This document shows, piece after piece, positions 47,201 to 58,021 of a stretch of DNA of 64,000 nt (positions within the stretch are counted from its first letter, which is position 1; every line of letters starts with the position of its first letter). The notes below the pieces were generated by a model. It did not search any database. It was given only the letters and a program-made list of their open reading frames with translations, and was not told the origin of the DNA. The stretch is from positions 63,948 to 127,947 of the forward strand of contig MU130382.1 in NCBI GenBank assembly GCA_015039465.1. Direction: 5' to 3'. This stretch comes from Phlegmacium glaucopus. Taxonomy: Eukaryota > Basidiomycota > Agaricomycetes > Agaricales > Cortinariaceae. A program made the position numbers and the translations under genes.

Positions 47201-48759
47201 AATATATTTGCACACAGTTGCTGCATAAATGAACAAAGTACCAGACATGTTGACAAGCCTGTCAAGTTCAGCCTGAGGAGGCCAGTCATGTTTAGTATGC
47301 TTAATTTGACCTCCAAGCAAGCAAGCTTTGATATAAAGCTCAATATCAGCCTTGACTACCTCCTTTTCAACCTCATGAAGGATGAAATTAGAATGACCCC
47401 AAGAATGATCAAAAGTCTCCTTGAGCACTATCTCTGGACGACTAGTGATGAAGAACTTGACTGGAAGAGATTTACTATGCTTTAATATCACAGAGAGCAA
47501 CTCAGCCACAAGGGACTGGTTGGAGCACTCATCCAGAGCATCAAAAACAATGACTGGGACATCTACTACTTCTCTGGTCTCCCTGTATGCATCAGTGAGT
47601 GGTTTAACAATGAAGTTCAGGAATTGATCCCTAATCCTCCAAGATGAGCAGTCAGGATTGGCTTCCACCACATCCAAGATAAGTTGTGACAGGGAAGGAA
47701 GATATGTGACCAACTGGGCCAACTGAAGGGCAATGGTAGGGATGATGCAACGAACATCACTAGTATCAACCCGGAGGTGAGAAGAGAAGAATGTACCACC
47801 AAGGGAATCATTTTCACGGAGGATTTCACTGAATGTGTAAGCAATTGTCGTTTTGCCGGTTCCAGCCATCCCATTGAGCCAGTATACCTTCGTGGTCATA
47901 TTATCATTTGCCCACACTTGCAGCGCGTCAAGGATTGCCTTGCGAGTGTTCTTTGTACATGCGTTACGTGGAGCAGGGGATTCTGCATTATATGCAGCGA
48001 ATTGAGCACGTGGCAGGAGTTTCTTAGACAATGCACTCTATGAACTAGCTTTTAGCGAAGACCACATCATTACACTCCAAAGATTATATACTCACTAAGA
48101 TTCGCGACTTCGATTGTTCATTTCCATCAGCTCCTGATACATACTGGATCTGACAAGATGACACAACTCTCAGTACACCGATTGGCTCTTACGCAGATAG
48201 AATGATACTTACACTGTTGGCCATGTTAAATGTCGGCTGGTGCAGGTATACATTGTGAGCGCCTGGGAAGACAGACATTGGACTATGGGTGTTTGGAGAC
48301 GTGTGCTACATGAGCAGGAATTAGTGACGACGATGGCGAGCGCAGCATCATAGACGCTGACCATGGGTGGAGTTTCTCGTCCTTGGCTACTAGCGGAACC
48401 AAGTTGGTTGGGCACAGCAGGTCCGGATGCTGAAATAGGTACGGAGGTGAATGCTTCTGTATTCGCGGCCGTCGTAGTAAGTGCACGATCGACGCTGACT
48501 ACAGGGACCATTTCGCGCGGTAGATTACTTGAAAGTATGAGGATGTTCAGTAATAATCAATGAATATCAGATGATATGATTTAGTGACCCACGTTGTCCC
48601 TGCATCCGCCGCCGCCGCCATATGATTACCAGAGCCTGAACCGACCTCGATCGATGGTGTAGGTGGGCGTTCCAAATGAAAAATAGAAGATAACTTCCCT
48701 TTGAAAGATCGAGCAACTTTGTCTACGCGATTGCTCCTCGATGGTCTTTCTTTCGACAT
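44278..48759 (-). CDS. NACHT-WD40 NLR protein (NLR-B)
   Basis: Six exons (48,759-48,593; 48,527-48,362; 48,305-48,213; 48,149-48,096; 48,037-46,520; 46,470-44,278), 1396 residues, same architecture and splice sites as NLR-A. N-terminal segment ends in PGAHNVYLHQPTFNMAN; NACHT has Walker A GMAGTGKTT and Walker B VIVFDALDEC; 13 WD40 repeats follow, some with FSSDG or FSPDS instead of FSPDG, then a diverged C-terminus. Compared with NLR-A it keeps three extra residues in the NACHT (QLAQLVTYLPS) and an intact longer tail. Oriented opposite to NLR-A, so the pair forms a ~4.4-kb inverted repeat about 20 kb apart. As for the family, probably a signalling sensor; ligand and effector unknown. Confidence 0.88.
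44615..46260 (-). repeat. 13 tandem 126-bp WD40-coding repeats (NLR-B)
   Basis: Same unit as in NLR-A. Neighbouring repeats 3 and 4 share almost all bases, and repeats 5 and 11 share an unusual FSPD.MLVVSASDD version, suggesting unit duplication or conversion inside the array. Confidence 0.85.
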
Positions 48760-49534
48760 GATGATGATAGTCGCAATGAAGAGAGCGCTGTCACTGCCGT
48801 GGCTGTACATTCCCACGGTAATGCATGATGCGGAAGCTATCTTGATTGAATATTCAAGCTTAAAGCGTCTGTCCACGCACCACTGCCCTACCTACCGTAT
48901 TCGTCCCTCATTTCGTGTTAAACAAAAAGACCAAGACAAACGGTTGACCAAGGAGCTCCAAGCCGAGCCTAAACCATGACAACTACCATATAAATCTTTA
49001 AGCAAAAAAGTTGTCACTTAAAACACAAGCAGTATCTAGAGTTGACAATTTGATTCCAATATAACTGATACAAACCTCGAAAAGGAACAAGGACAAGAGT
49101 GAGGATGTAATAAAGTGATCGAATCGAAGATCAAGATAGAAAACGCGTCTGATAAGAAGGTCGAAAACAAAAAATGCAGAAGACATGGTAACCTACAAAG
49201 AAAACGAAACGAAGAGGATGGGTCGCGAAAGAAAAGAAATCCATAACGTTAATTAATTAATAACCTCCTAAATTCCGATTGGTTGCGTCTGTGGTATCGC
49301 TTGAGGCTAAAAAATAGTCTTCAGATCATTGACAGGACTTTGGTATCGGGATTAGCTTCCAAAACCTTCCCTCTGCTTGAAAAGCACTGCACAGGCACCG
49401 CCAACTACGAGTCGTCAAGAAGCTGTCGGCATAGGTAAGCCTACCTTTATTTGACAAACAAAAGAAGGGATAAGAGGAATGGCTGTGCTGTGCTGTGCAA
49501 ACAGGTTGCTCTTCTCACCTTGACCTCAAAGGTC
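48760..49534. promoter_or_regulatory. Shared head-to-head region of NLR-B and NLR-C
   Basis: 775 bp between two divergent NLR genes. The part at 49,050-49,200 recurs at 52,430-52,570 together with the NLR 5' end, so it travels with NLR-B and may be its promoter/5' UTR. No TATA box is evident. Contains a TTAATTAATTAATAA run at 49,249-49,263. Confidence 0.5.
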
Positions 49535-52126
49535 ATGGCCATGTTCGAGAACGCGCGGGATTTCGAGATCAGTGGGGGAACTTTCATCGTGGAGCATGGG
49601 CAAAATGGTAGGCATGAAATCGTTTACTCGTTTTACGAATGTTTGACTCATCAACACATGTTTATGACCATTAGCCCTACAGGTCCTGAAGGAACATGCC
49701 GCTCCAGGAGCGTTTCATAACTCCTCTGAGCGATATGATCCTCCGAAGTGTCATCCCCAAACTCGACTGGCCGTCCTCGATGCAATCATGGATTGGCTCA
49801 ATGACAATGAGAAGACGGCTTTCGTCATCTGGCTTTACGGCCCTGCTGGCGCAGGAAAATCCACAATCGCGCAGACCATCGCAGAGATATGCGCTCGTTT
49901 ACAAATTCTGCTTGCCAGCTTCTTCTGGTCTCGGAATAGTCACGGCCGTAATGACGAGAATCGCCTCATCACATCGTTGGCCTATCAGCTCATCGTCGCA
50001 ATCCCGCAAATGCGCATTCATGTCGAGTCGGTAATTAAAAATGACCCTCTCATCTTTTCTCGCTCACTGGAGACTCAAATGGAATCCCTTATCGTCGAAC
50101 CTTTGGGCAAGACATTTCCCAACAATAGGGAACAAAATGCCGACGAAGAAAAGCCCAAATTGATAATACTTGACGGTCTCGATGAATGTGGTCTCCCTAG
50201 TGCCCAGGCATATATACTGAAAGTCATATCCACCGCCGTCCAGAGATTCCCTATCCCTATCTATATTCTTATCGCCAGTAGACCTGAACAAGAAATTCGT
50301 GATTCTTTCAATTCTCAATCGCTACTTTCTATCACAACACGGATTGCCTTAGATGATACATATCATCCAGACGATGATATTCGAACTTTCCTAGTCGACA
50401 ACTTCACCTCCCTGAAGGCAACTAAGGTGGGTTCTTTGTTGCCTGCTCAATGGCCAACAAGCGAAGATGTTGAAACGCTCGTGAAGAAATCAACTGGCCA
50501 ATTTATCTACGCCTCGACTGTCCTCAAATTCGTGAAGCACCCGCGTCGCAGACCCGACAAGCAGCTGAAAATCATATTTGGGATCAGCGGTGCTGAGAAA
50601 CAAACCCCTTTCGCCGAACTCGACACTCTTTATCTGCATATTTTCAGCACGGTAGAGGATCTTGCTCAAGCGCACAACATCCTGAGCTGCCTTTTTTTCT
50701 TCCCTTCTCAATATCTCATTGTGGAGGACATTGAAAAACTGTTGTTTTATGAACACGGGGAACTTCATTTAATTCTCAGTGACTTATACTCGGTTGTCGA
50801 TGTCCCAGATATAACAGACTCCGATATCCCGCTACGAGTCTTTCATGCATCACTTCAAGACTTCCTAATGGATCCCAATCGATCAGGGGCTTTCTATCTC
50901 GATGAAGGTATAACTCGCGCACAGCTAACTCAATATTTCATGCGGCATATTCGAAATTTTCCCACCGTTGAAATGGGTGAGTATCTAGTCAAAGATTTGG
51001 TTTGGGTAACCCGCTGAATGTCGTTTTGGATCGATTTACGTAGATCCAGGCACCGTCGACTACCTCACGTCGAATATGTTTGTGAAAAATTGCTTAAAAT
51101 CATCTCCGACGAAAGAGTTAATACAAGACTTGTTAATTTTCGACTTCAAGCAATGGGTATTAACGACTTGCTTGAATTTCTTACACCCGTTACAAGTATT
51201 TGAGAGGGTAATACTATTATCTGCCTGGTTTCGGATCCATGTGCGCACATTGTCCAATTGTCGATTGTCCTTGAGTACTTCTAAAGATTTTCTAGGAATC
51301 CGTTACTAAACAATACTTTGGTCCCCAATTCAGCTTGTACGACCACCATTCCCATGCACGAGATGAGACAATAAATAACTTGCTTTCGGAATCGCTAATG
51401 ACAGACTACTTCTCCTGGGGTGACGTCGGCGAACTGAAAATGGCTGCTATCACACATCCCATGCTTTTGGACAGCCTGAATCGCTCAACGATGCTCAATA
51501 TCCTTCGGTGTAGGCGAGGCGGAATAACTATTCGAGGACAGTTCAACCCGGATCAGTCATTGTTCTCAGATGATGAAGATGGAATGGGACGCGACTGCAT
51601 CTTGGAATTGCAAAGTTTCCTCCTTGACCGTGATCGTGCTGATGGTTGCTATGTGAGTGGCGAAACTTACTCCGAGCTCGCACTTCGCATCTGGAAGCTT
51701 CTTTTTAACCCTACCCCGTAAGAACAAATTATTATATTTCTTATAAACTCGCCTTGTTTTATTAATTTTGATCTTTAGCCAAGAGGGATCCCTGCAAGAC
51801 TACTATTATGACCACTTACCAGAAACTTTGCAACTGGCCATCCAAACTCTACCTTTCTATTTGATGAAAGCCGATTATACTACACAGCTGGCCTATTCCT
51901 TAACCAGACTCAAACTTCATCGTAAGACCCTAAAGGAGTATTCATCAGATATACCACCACTCCAGGAAGCCATAGCTCTGTATCTAAGGGTAATTCGGAC
52001 CTCCCTTTACCTTTACTGCATCTCAAAGTTCTGATCCAGCTGAATACTTAGAGGGAACCATGGGATGAGGAGACACGAGGGCGGGATGAAATTTTGGGGC
52101 CAAGGAAGCGTTGTCGCCGTCGGTGA
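49535..52126 (+). CDS. NACHT-domain NLR-like protein without WD40 repeats (NLR-C)
   Basis: Model: 49,535-49,607; 49,675-50,976; 51,044-51,207; 51,296-51,717; 51,779-51,989; 52,052-52,126, 748 residues, frame kept throughout. Starts MAMFENARDFEISGGTF, the N-terminus common to Agaricomycete NACHT proteins, then a PKCHPQTR linker, Walker A GPAGAGKST, Walker B LIILDGLDEC and a RPEQEIR sensor-like segment, ending in helical sequence (FLHPLQVFER, YDHHSHARDE) and a C-terminal EPWDEETRG. No ankyrin, TPR or WD40 repeats follow. Because an alternative reading of the end (ALSPSVKIKPNS) lies in another frame, a late frameshift or a further intron is possible. Divergent from NLR-B. Not closely similar to NLR-A/B, so an independent family. 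Confidence 0.75.
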
Positions 52127-52673
52127 AGATTAAACCAAATAGTTTCATTGGCAGGTGAAAAATGATTCAAACTTATTGTACAAACATTGGCTTGACAGAT
52201 ATACAGAGAACGGATATTTATTGTTTCTCCAGAAAAATACCATCTCGATTCTGAGGGCCTTAGTAATGTTAATTCCCTCTACCTTTAAGGTATCGAGCAA
52301 CTTTGTCTACGCGATTGTTCCTAGATGGTCTTCCTTTAGACATGCAAAAAAAATTATCACGAGTCGAAGACAAACAACAAATGGAAAGAAAGACTTAAAA
52401 CATGAGTACCTTACGTTGACAATTTTATCACAACATAAATGATACAAAGCTCGGAGAGGGACAAGTGACAAGCGTGAGGATGTACAAATCGAAGATCAAG
52501 ATAGAAGAGGTGGCCTGATAAAGTCGAAAAACAAAAATGCAGAAAGACGTGGTAACCTACAAGGGGTCATATTAGGGGTCATCGGCATCCTGGTCATACT
52601 CATAACCTCATTGATGCCTTCAGTGAAGAGAAAATGCATGTCTCTTGTAATTAGTAGGTATGCGCACCCCCTA
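52127..52673 (-). pseudogene. NLR-B 5' fragment with its upstream region
   Basis: From about 52,288 to 52,345 the minus strand matches NLR codons around the start (the ATGTCTAAAGGAAGACC side through CGCGTAGACAAAGTTGCTCGAT). From about 52,400 to 52,570 it matches the NLR-B upstream region at about 49,010-49,200. Everything after the first ~55 coding bases is absent. The remainder of the interval has no recognisable feature. Confidence 0.7.
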
Positions 52674-53983
52674 TTACGACGGAAGTATGAGATTCGAAAG
52701 AGCACCCATCATTCTCAAATAAGAAGATGGCGAACTTGAGGCGCCCTTCCCTTCGGATCCCACAAATGAATTGAGCAGGCCAACTCCACCCTCACGGCCT
52801 GCAACATATTCAGCCAGATATTTCGCACAATTTGACTCCTTGAGGGCCATCAATGAGGCAATTTCTTGGCTAAGAAGTGGTTTCTTTAACGCTTCCGTAA
52901 AATCAGAGTCGGTAGAAATACATGAGAAGAGAACACCAAGGAAAGTTTGGGGACGGCCGTTGGCGACGAGCTCTTCAGGGTGGGTAAAGAACCTATAAGG
53001 TTTAGGTAGGAACTGGATGCGGGGGTGGAGAGGTAGGAATGCAGGATCTGTAGTACCGGGATGCGAGAGGTCCAAACCAATCCTAGGGGAAAAGTAAATG
53101 TTTGGGGAGGCCGTAGTTGAAGATGACACTGGACGGAGGAAAAGCATAGTAGACCGTTCATCTTTCCCAGAGACAAATGCACAAGTATCCCCTGCCCACT
53201 TGTTTTCAACGAGATCTGCTATACTGGAAGCACCACTGATACTGATGATGCGATCCACGAGCAGAGAGGGCCCAGATATGACCTTGCTGTTAAGCCCTAG
53301 TTGTCGTAGAGATCGTAACAAGATGCCTCCACGCAAGAGTTGTTGGTCGCCTGGTTCGGAATGCAGTTCAGGAATGGGTGGTGCGGGAACGAAGTGTTTG
53401 GAGAGTACGGGAGGAGGAGGTGTACCTGCGATCGTCAAATCCATGCCCTTACGAGAACCACCTCTGTACCCTGTAAGACTAGTGCAACTACGGTGCGAGT
53501 CGACTGATTTTCTCGGTGCACGATGGAAATACCTATTAATATTAGGTCAGTCTGCAGAACAAGAGATGGTAACAGAGAAGGAGGAGCGAACGCCTCTAAG
53601 GTCACCGACCGATCACGAAAGGTACAGTGAACGACGCACCATGTACCGCTGATTTTTTGCTCTTCACTTCCATGAGTAAACGGGTCTTCATGGCATCCAC
53701 CACTTTGGAGATAAAATTCTGCTTCTAATATCTCAAACTCTATCTCCTTCGTAGCATTCGTATCCTCGTTCTTGACCACCACCACCAAGTGAGATTCATG
53801 AAGGAGAATTTTCGCGATGTGGTTGAAGCGGCACTCAATATCCTCTTCTGTCTTGACTCGGCTGAAATCCAGTAGTTCCTGGAGTGATACTGGCAATGCA
53901 GATGTGCCAGTTTCCAAATCCGTTAGCTTTGTTTTCTTGGCTTGGGAAAGTGAAGTGGTAGTTGGTCCTTGTTTTCTCTTCAT
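52674..53983 (-). CDS. Conserved fungal protein of unknown function
   Basis: Two exons, 53,983-53,640 and 53,532-52,674 (107-bp intron), 400 residues; the junction restores the continuous motif KISGTWYFHRAPRKS. Basic N-terminus with KKTKL (nuclear-type signal), then LQELLDFSRVKTEEDIECRFN, EAEFYLQ...HEDPFTHG, YRGGSRKGMDLT, GGILLRSLR, GPSLLVDRI, and GRPQTFLG near the C-terminus. I recall this combination as a widespread uncharacterised Agaricomycete family. The order of an EAEFYL motif, an RGG segment and a leucine-rich GILLRSL strand is faintly like alkyladenine DNA glycosylases, but I do not see enough to assign that. Ordinary single-copy-looking gene. Confidence 0.75.
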
Positions 53984-54227
53984 CGTGTGAAATAGAGGCG
54001 TGTAATATGGCTCGAATCAGTGTTGTACTTTAAGCTTTAAGCTTTAAGGCTCGTGGATGGACCTGGCATCCACGCCCACGTGGATCGTGGATGTCCAACT
54101 GGACATCTACTGGACGAAAAAGGTCAAGATGGTCACCAGAACTTCGGCAGACCTCGGCAGATTATACACCGGCGGATGCCAGATACTAAATTTAAGATAA
54201 TTATTGTATGCAAGAATTTTCTGAGGT
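53984..54227. other. Spacer with GGATG/CATCC palindromic words
   Basis: Around 54,050-54,115 the words GTGGAT, ATCCACG and TGTCCAACTGGACA form nested inverted repeats. No gene. Confidence 0.5.
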
Positions 54228-56735
54228 ACACATGTAAGAATAACAGCCAGAATCTCATATCATCTTTACAATACTATACTAGATATATATACACTACAGC
54301 GAGTACGAATGTAGCTTTTAATTAACTACGAAGGTCCAAGAAGCGTAGCAAAACGAATGAGGGGATTTAATCAATACTTACTTGAACTCGGGCATGGCAA
54401 CACCGAGAGCGCTGATCGAGCGCTTGATGGTGCCTAACCGCACATGATACTGCTTGTGACCGTTTGCCCCGCGGATAACATATTCCAACACTCCCCCTCA
54501 AACGGTTACAAGCTCGACTCCTTCGCACTCCAAGAAATTCTCCTCGACAACGGGTTCCAAACATTTTTCTTTATCCTTCCCCATACTTCCATTGACATCC
54601 AACTCGTGCATCCTTTTCAGTCTTCATCTCCATCTTCTTTTCAACTAACTCCTGGTTACTCGGTACCACATAGTTCCAGAGCATCGCTGGCCGTATTGAG
54701 TATTTTCGGGTCGACGAATAAATCCCTTTTTGAGGTCGACAGACGGCCGCTATGGCTATCTTGACTGAGGTTTGCTGGCCCACCGGTGTGTATGTGTCGA
54801 AAACGCGAGCGCCAGCTACTTTGTAAGCTCCTCGAATCTCTAACCGTTCCTCATATCTGACCGCCGTGACCGTTTTCATCCAGAAAATCCATTTCACCCC
54901 CTGTACTCGCTCCCCCTCAGGTATGTCCACCATGTTCCAATTCTCCAGCATCGCCAATATGTCCATCGCGTTAAGGTAACCATTTCGTTTGACAACGATG
55001 CACTTCGTGTCTAGCCAGTGGATCTGTACACCATTCGGCTCTTCGTCAACCTCTCCTCCTAGTTCAGTGGCGCCTCTCTTTGTCCAAGGCTCTCCCCACT
55101 CGCGAATCTCAACCTTATCTGGTTCCTTCCCAAGGACAACCTTGTCCTTTCCATTTGGTGCGTCCACTTGAATATCATCGGGTGTTTCATCTTGAAGCTC
55201 GTAAGTCTTTGTTTCTTCCTCTTCGAAATAATGTACTGATGAATTGTTGAGATAGATATTTCGCTCGTCGACTTTCGCTTTCGCATCTGGGGGATGAGTT
55301 TCTTCGAGGTTAACGCAGTGATGTTGATACTGAGATGTATGACTGGCGTGTCTTGGGCCACAGAGCTCTTTGATTTCGCCGTTTACTCTCGGTTCCATCG
55401 CTGCGGAGGCGTCTCCAGACTTGTTGCCAAACTTGACGACCACTGGACTCTCCTCCCTTTCGCTCATTTCTTCCCTTGCCAATCTCTCTTCATCCGCTAT
55501 CATCTCATCCACCGCCTCTTCTAACCAATCCCTCGTCTTCTCGACAACTCGGAAACGACTACCACCAACAACCTCTTCTACTGCCGCCCGGGATTCCTCG
55601 TCATCCAAGACCTTGGAATCTACCTCGACATTGCCCGTAAATTCAGTTGGTAGGTCTTTTTCTTTGATCATTTCGTCAATTGCGTCCTGAAACCAGTCCC
55701 TAGGTTCCTCCTCGACAACCTCAACCTCTTCCTCGACACCCTCCGCTCCCTTGGCTTCCTCAGTCGCAGTTTCAGATGGCCCTTCGATCCTTCGGTTTGA
55801 CTTTTCTTCTGCAGTATTCCGTGAGTCGTTTCTGGATCTCCTTGGACTTGAACACCTCAACCTGACGTGCCCCTTCTGTCCACAATCCCGCCACTCAACC
55901 TGCTCCTGGTCTCTACCACTTTTCCATCTCGGCTCATCCATCAACGCTTCGTCGCCAGCCTCTAACTTTGCCCTCCACTCCGTCTCTGCATACACCACCC
56001 CTGTGACCCCATACCCTTTCACCACAGCTTCCCACCTCTCTCGCACCGTTTCCTTGGAATAAACCTCCATCACGATCGAGTCCGGCAAACACTGGGTAAG
56101 TAATGTCTTCGCGAATGTCTCGTTTCTATCCCACTGACCCTTCACAGCGATCTCGGCTGCAGTAGGCTCGGTTGACAGTACCGGGACAGACAACGGCCCA
56201 TTGAAATGGCTCCAAAAGCCTCTCGCCTTGACAGCACCTCGGAAATGAACATAGAACATCACCCAGTTATTTCCATCGGCTTCAAGCATAGGCACAGAGG
56301 ACGGTAGGATATCTGACAGTAGGGGAATAGTCACGTCGGGCATCGTAGACATCTATTAATGAGTATGGCAATAGCTTTAATGAAGCAGTAAGGACAGCGA
56401 GTTCAGCGACGACTTTTTTTCTTTTTTCTAAGTGCAATGGCCGGGGCCCATAACCTGTAGAAACTAGGGAATGAACAAGAATCTCGTATTAAGCTACTGT
56501 AGTGTAGACTATATTTTATACATATCTGTAGTACTCTTTCTATAGTAAAGAAGTAACTACGAGTGTCCAAGAAACAGTAAAACGAATGAGAAGATTTAAT
56601 CAATACTTACTTGAACTCGGGCATGGCAACACCGAGAGCGCTGATCGAGCGCTTGATGGTGCCTAACCGCACATGATACTGCTTGTGACCGTTTGCCCCG
56701 CGGATAACATATTCCAACCAAATTCCAACAACACA
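54228..56735 (-). mobile_element. Deleted Ty1/copia-type LTR element with ACACA target duplication
   Basis: LTRs at 54,233-54,490 and 56,456-56,730 share a perfectly identical 126-bp segment (54,364-54,489 and 56,593-56,718). The element reads on the minus strand: it starts TGTTGGAA, a purine tract (GAGGGGGAG) precedes the 3' LTR, and a GGTTATGGGCC primer-site-like sequence follows the 5' LTR. The 5-bp ACACA flanks both ends (54,228-54,232 and 56,731-56,735). The 5' LTR carries a 9-14-bp terminal partial duplication. Element length about 2.5 kb, half that of a complete copia. Confidence 0.85.
54571..56352 (-). CDS. Copia gag fused to a piece of reverse transcriptase
   Basis: Uninterrupted 593-residue ORF, ATG at 56,352, between the LTRs. 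N-terminal ~140 residues form a copia-type gag (LEADGNNWVMFYVHFRGAV, then LLTQCLPDSIVMEVYS). A zinc-knuckle-like CGQKGHVRLRC follows near residue 155, but the first Cys of the CCHC is replaced by Trp. A long acidic linker contains two related DW(F/L)..A(I/V)DEMI segments. The last ~150 residues match the entry of a copia RT (WNMVDIPEGERVQGVKWIFWMKT, RVFDTYTPVGQQTS). Protease, integrase and the RT catalytic core are missing. It cannot mobilise itself but could be mobilised in trans. Confidence 0.75.
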   Translation of the reverse strand: MSTMPDVTIPLLSDILPSSVPMLEADGNNWVMFYVHFRGAVKARGFWSHFNGPLSVPVLSTEPTAAEIAVKGQWDRNETFAKTLLTQCLPDSIVMEVYSKETVRERWEAVVKGYGVTGVVYAETEWRAKLEAGDEALMDEPRWKSGRDQEQVEWRDCGQKGHVRLRCSSPRRSRNDSRNTAEEKSNRRIEGPSETATEEAKGAEGVEEEVEVVEEEPRDWFQDAIDEMIKEKDLPTEFTGNVEVDSKVLDDEESRAAVEEVVGGSRFRVVEKTRDWLEEAVDEMIADEERLAREEMSEREESPVVVKFGNKSGDASAAMEPRVNGEIKELCGPRHASHTSQYQHHCVNLEETHPPDAKAKVDERNIYLNNSSVHYFEEEETKTYELQDETPDDIQVDAPNGKDKVVLGKEPDKVEIREWGEPWTKRGATELGGEVDEEPNGVQIHWLDTKCIVVKRNGYLNAMDILAMLENWNMVDIPEGERVQGVKWIFWMKTVTAVRYEERLEIRGAYKVAGARVFDTYTPVGQQTSVKIAIAAVCRPQKGIYSSTRKYSIRPAMLWNYVVPSNQELVEKKMEMKTEKDARVGCQWKYGEG

Positions 56736-56856
56736 GTCTGAGGAGCGCTAGATGCCTTTATTGTTTAAGGATTAAGAACCGGAATTCTATGGATACTATC
56801 CATGGTCTGAAAAGATTTGTGGTGAGACTACATTCTTCATAATCATCATTTCGTAG
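56736..56856. other. Spacer between two mobile elements
   Basis: About 120 bp, nothing recognised. Confidence 0.5.
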
Positions 56857-57852
56857 CAAGGGGGCACCGGGATCGAAATGCCGGACCGGTACCTGGTTAG
56901 TTAGTCCAGCCGGAGGCCCCGAAAAAAAAAAAAGGACTTCACCAGAACAAGGGTTTAAAACATCAATTTGAAGCTATTAAGGCCTTACTACATCGGGAGT
57001 GACCACAATCGACACGCACACTCAGGCACGAAGTGCTGATCTCCCATCAAATTGGATGCCGTAGCTCGCCATCGACTTATTTTTGATACTCCGGCCAGTC
57101 TGCCGGTTAGGTGCCGCTGGGGTTTGGGTTGGCCTAGTAATTTGGTTAGGATCACAGTTAGCGTTAGGGGTTCGTGTTAGGGTTTTTTCTCAGGTTAGTG
57201 GTAGGCTTAGGGATCAGGTATATATCCTTTTCGCGCGGTCTTGGGTAGGTGGTTAGGTAGTTAGAACTCCGGCTGCCGTGAGGCAGCCGAAGGACGGTGT
57301 GTCGCGTCTCACAACTTCTCCATTCGGGGGGTGTGTTGATTGTGGTACATCCTCTTACTACATGCATAAGATGTGCAGAAATGAGTTTCTCTAGTAGCAT
57401 AGGTCTGGTGTAGGTAGATAAGACTGTAATATTCATATTTTATGGGTGATCACACTATTTACAACCAGTATCTATAGGCAATTTGAAATGCACTGAAAAT
57501 CCCTTCACCCAGGTACTTGATGGTTGATCAGGTGGCACAATCAAATGTAATCAGTCTGGCTGTGAAACTCAATGGGTAAGTACCACATTATCAAGTAGGA
57601 TTGTGCTGCATTACTTACCTGAGATGTTAGTATCACCTCTAATACCTAGAGTTGGAGCCCCAGAATTAGGTTTGCACTGCTTGCGAGGTGTCTTCTGAGG
57701 CAAGGGGAGGCAAGCGAGCACGGAGGTGAGGATAGGATGACGTCATATTGCCATATATAGATGCATGCCTGATTACATAAGTTAGTTACCCAAAGTTGGC
57801 TTAAAAAATAAATCGACCCCGGGTATTTTTTTTTGATCCCGGTGCCCCCTTG
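56857..57852. mobile_element. TIR element of ~1 kb, non-autonomous
   Basis: Perfect 18-bp terminal inverted repeats (CAAGGGGGCACCGGGATC at 56,857 and its complement ending at 57,852), followed inward by A-rich or T-rich runs. The interior includes a TTAGG-rich tract with a CGCGCGG core (57,110-57,270), resembling the centre of the element at 36.4 kb, and no transposase ORF. No clear target duplication. Confidence 0.75.
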
Positions 57853-58021
57853 TTTTGTAGTCTAACAAATATATTTCTACCCCAGAATATCAACTACAGT
57901 TGATCCGGGGCCTGCATACTTAGACAAACAAGTGAATACGCAAGGAATGAAGGGATGCCGGTCGTTACACCTGAGTTGACTTTGAAACCTAACTTTGAAG
58001 GATTCCTCTTTGCCTTAGAGC
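57853..58021. other. Short spacer
   Basis: Nothing recognised. Confidence 0.4.

Noticed and set aside
54350..54450. tRNA-like sequence in the LTR segment
   Set aside because: The repeated GAGCGCTGATCGAGCGC words form a hairpin but not a cloverleaf, and the segment is an LTR.
56403..56603. 66-codon minus-strand ORF in the 5' LTR region
   Set aside because: Lies inside the LTR and primer-site region of the copia element; composition not protein-like.
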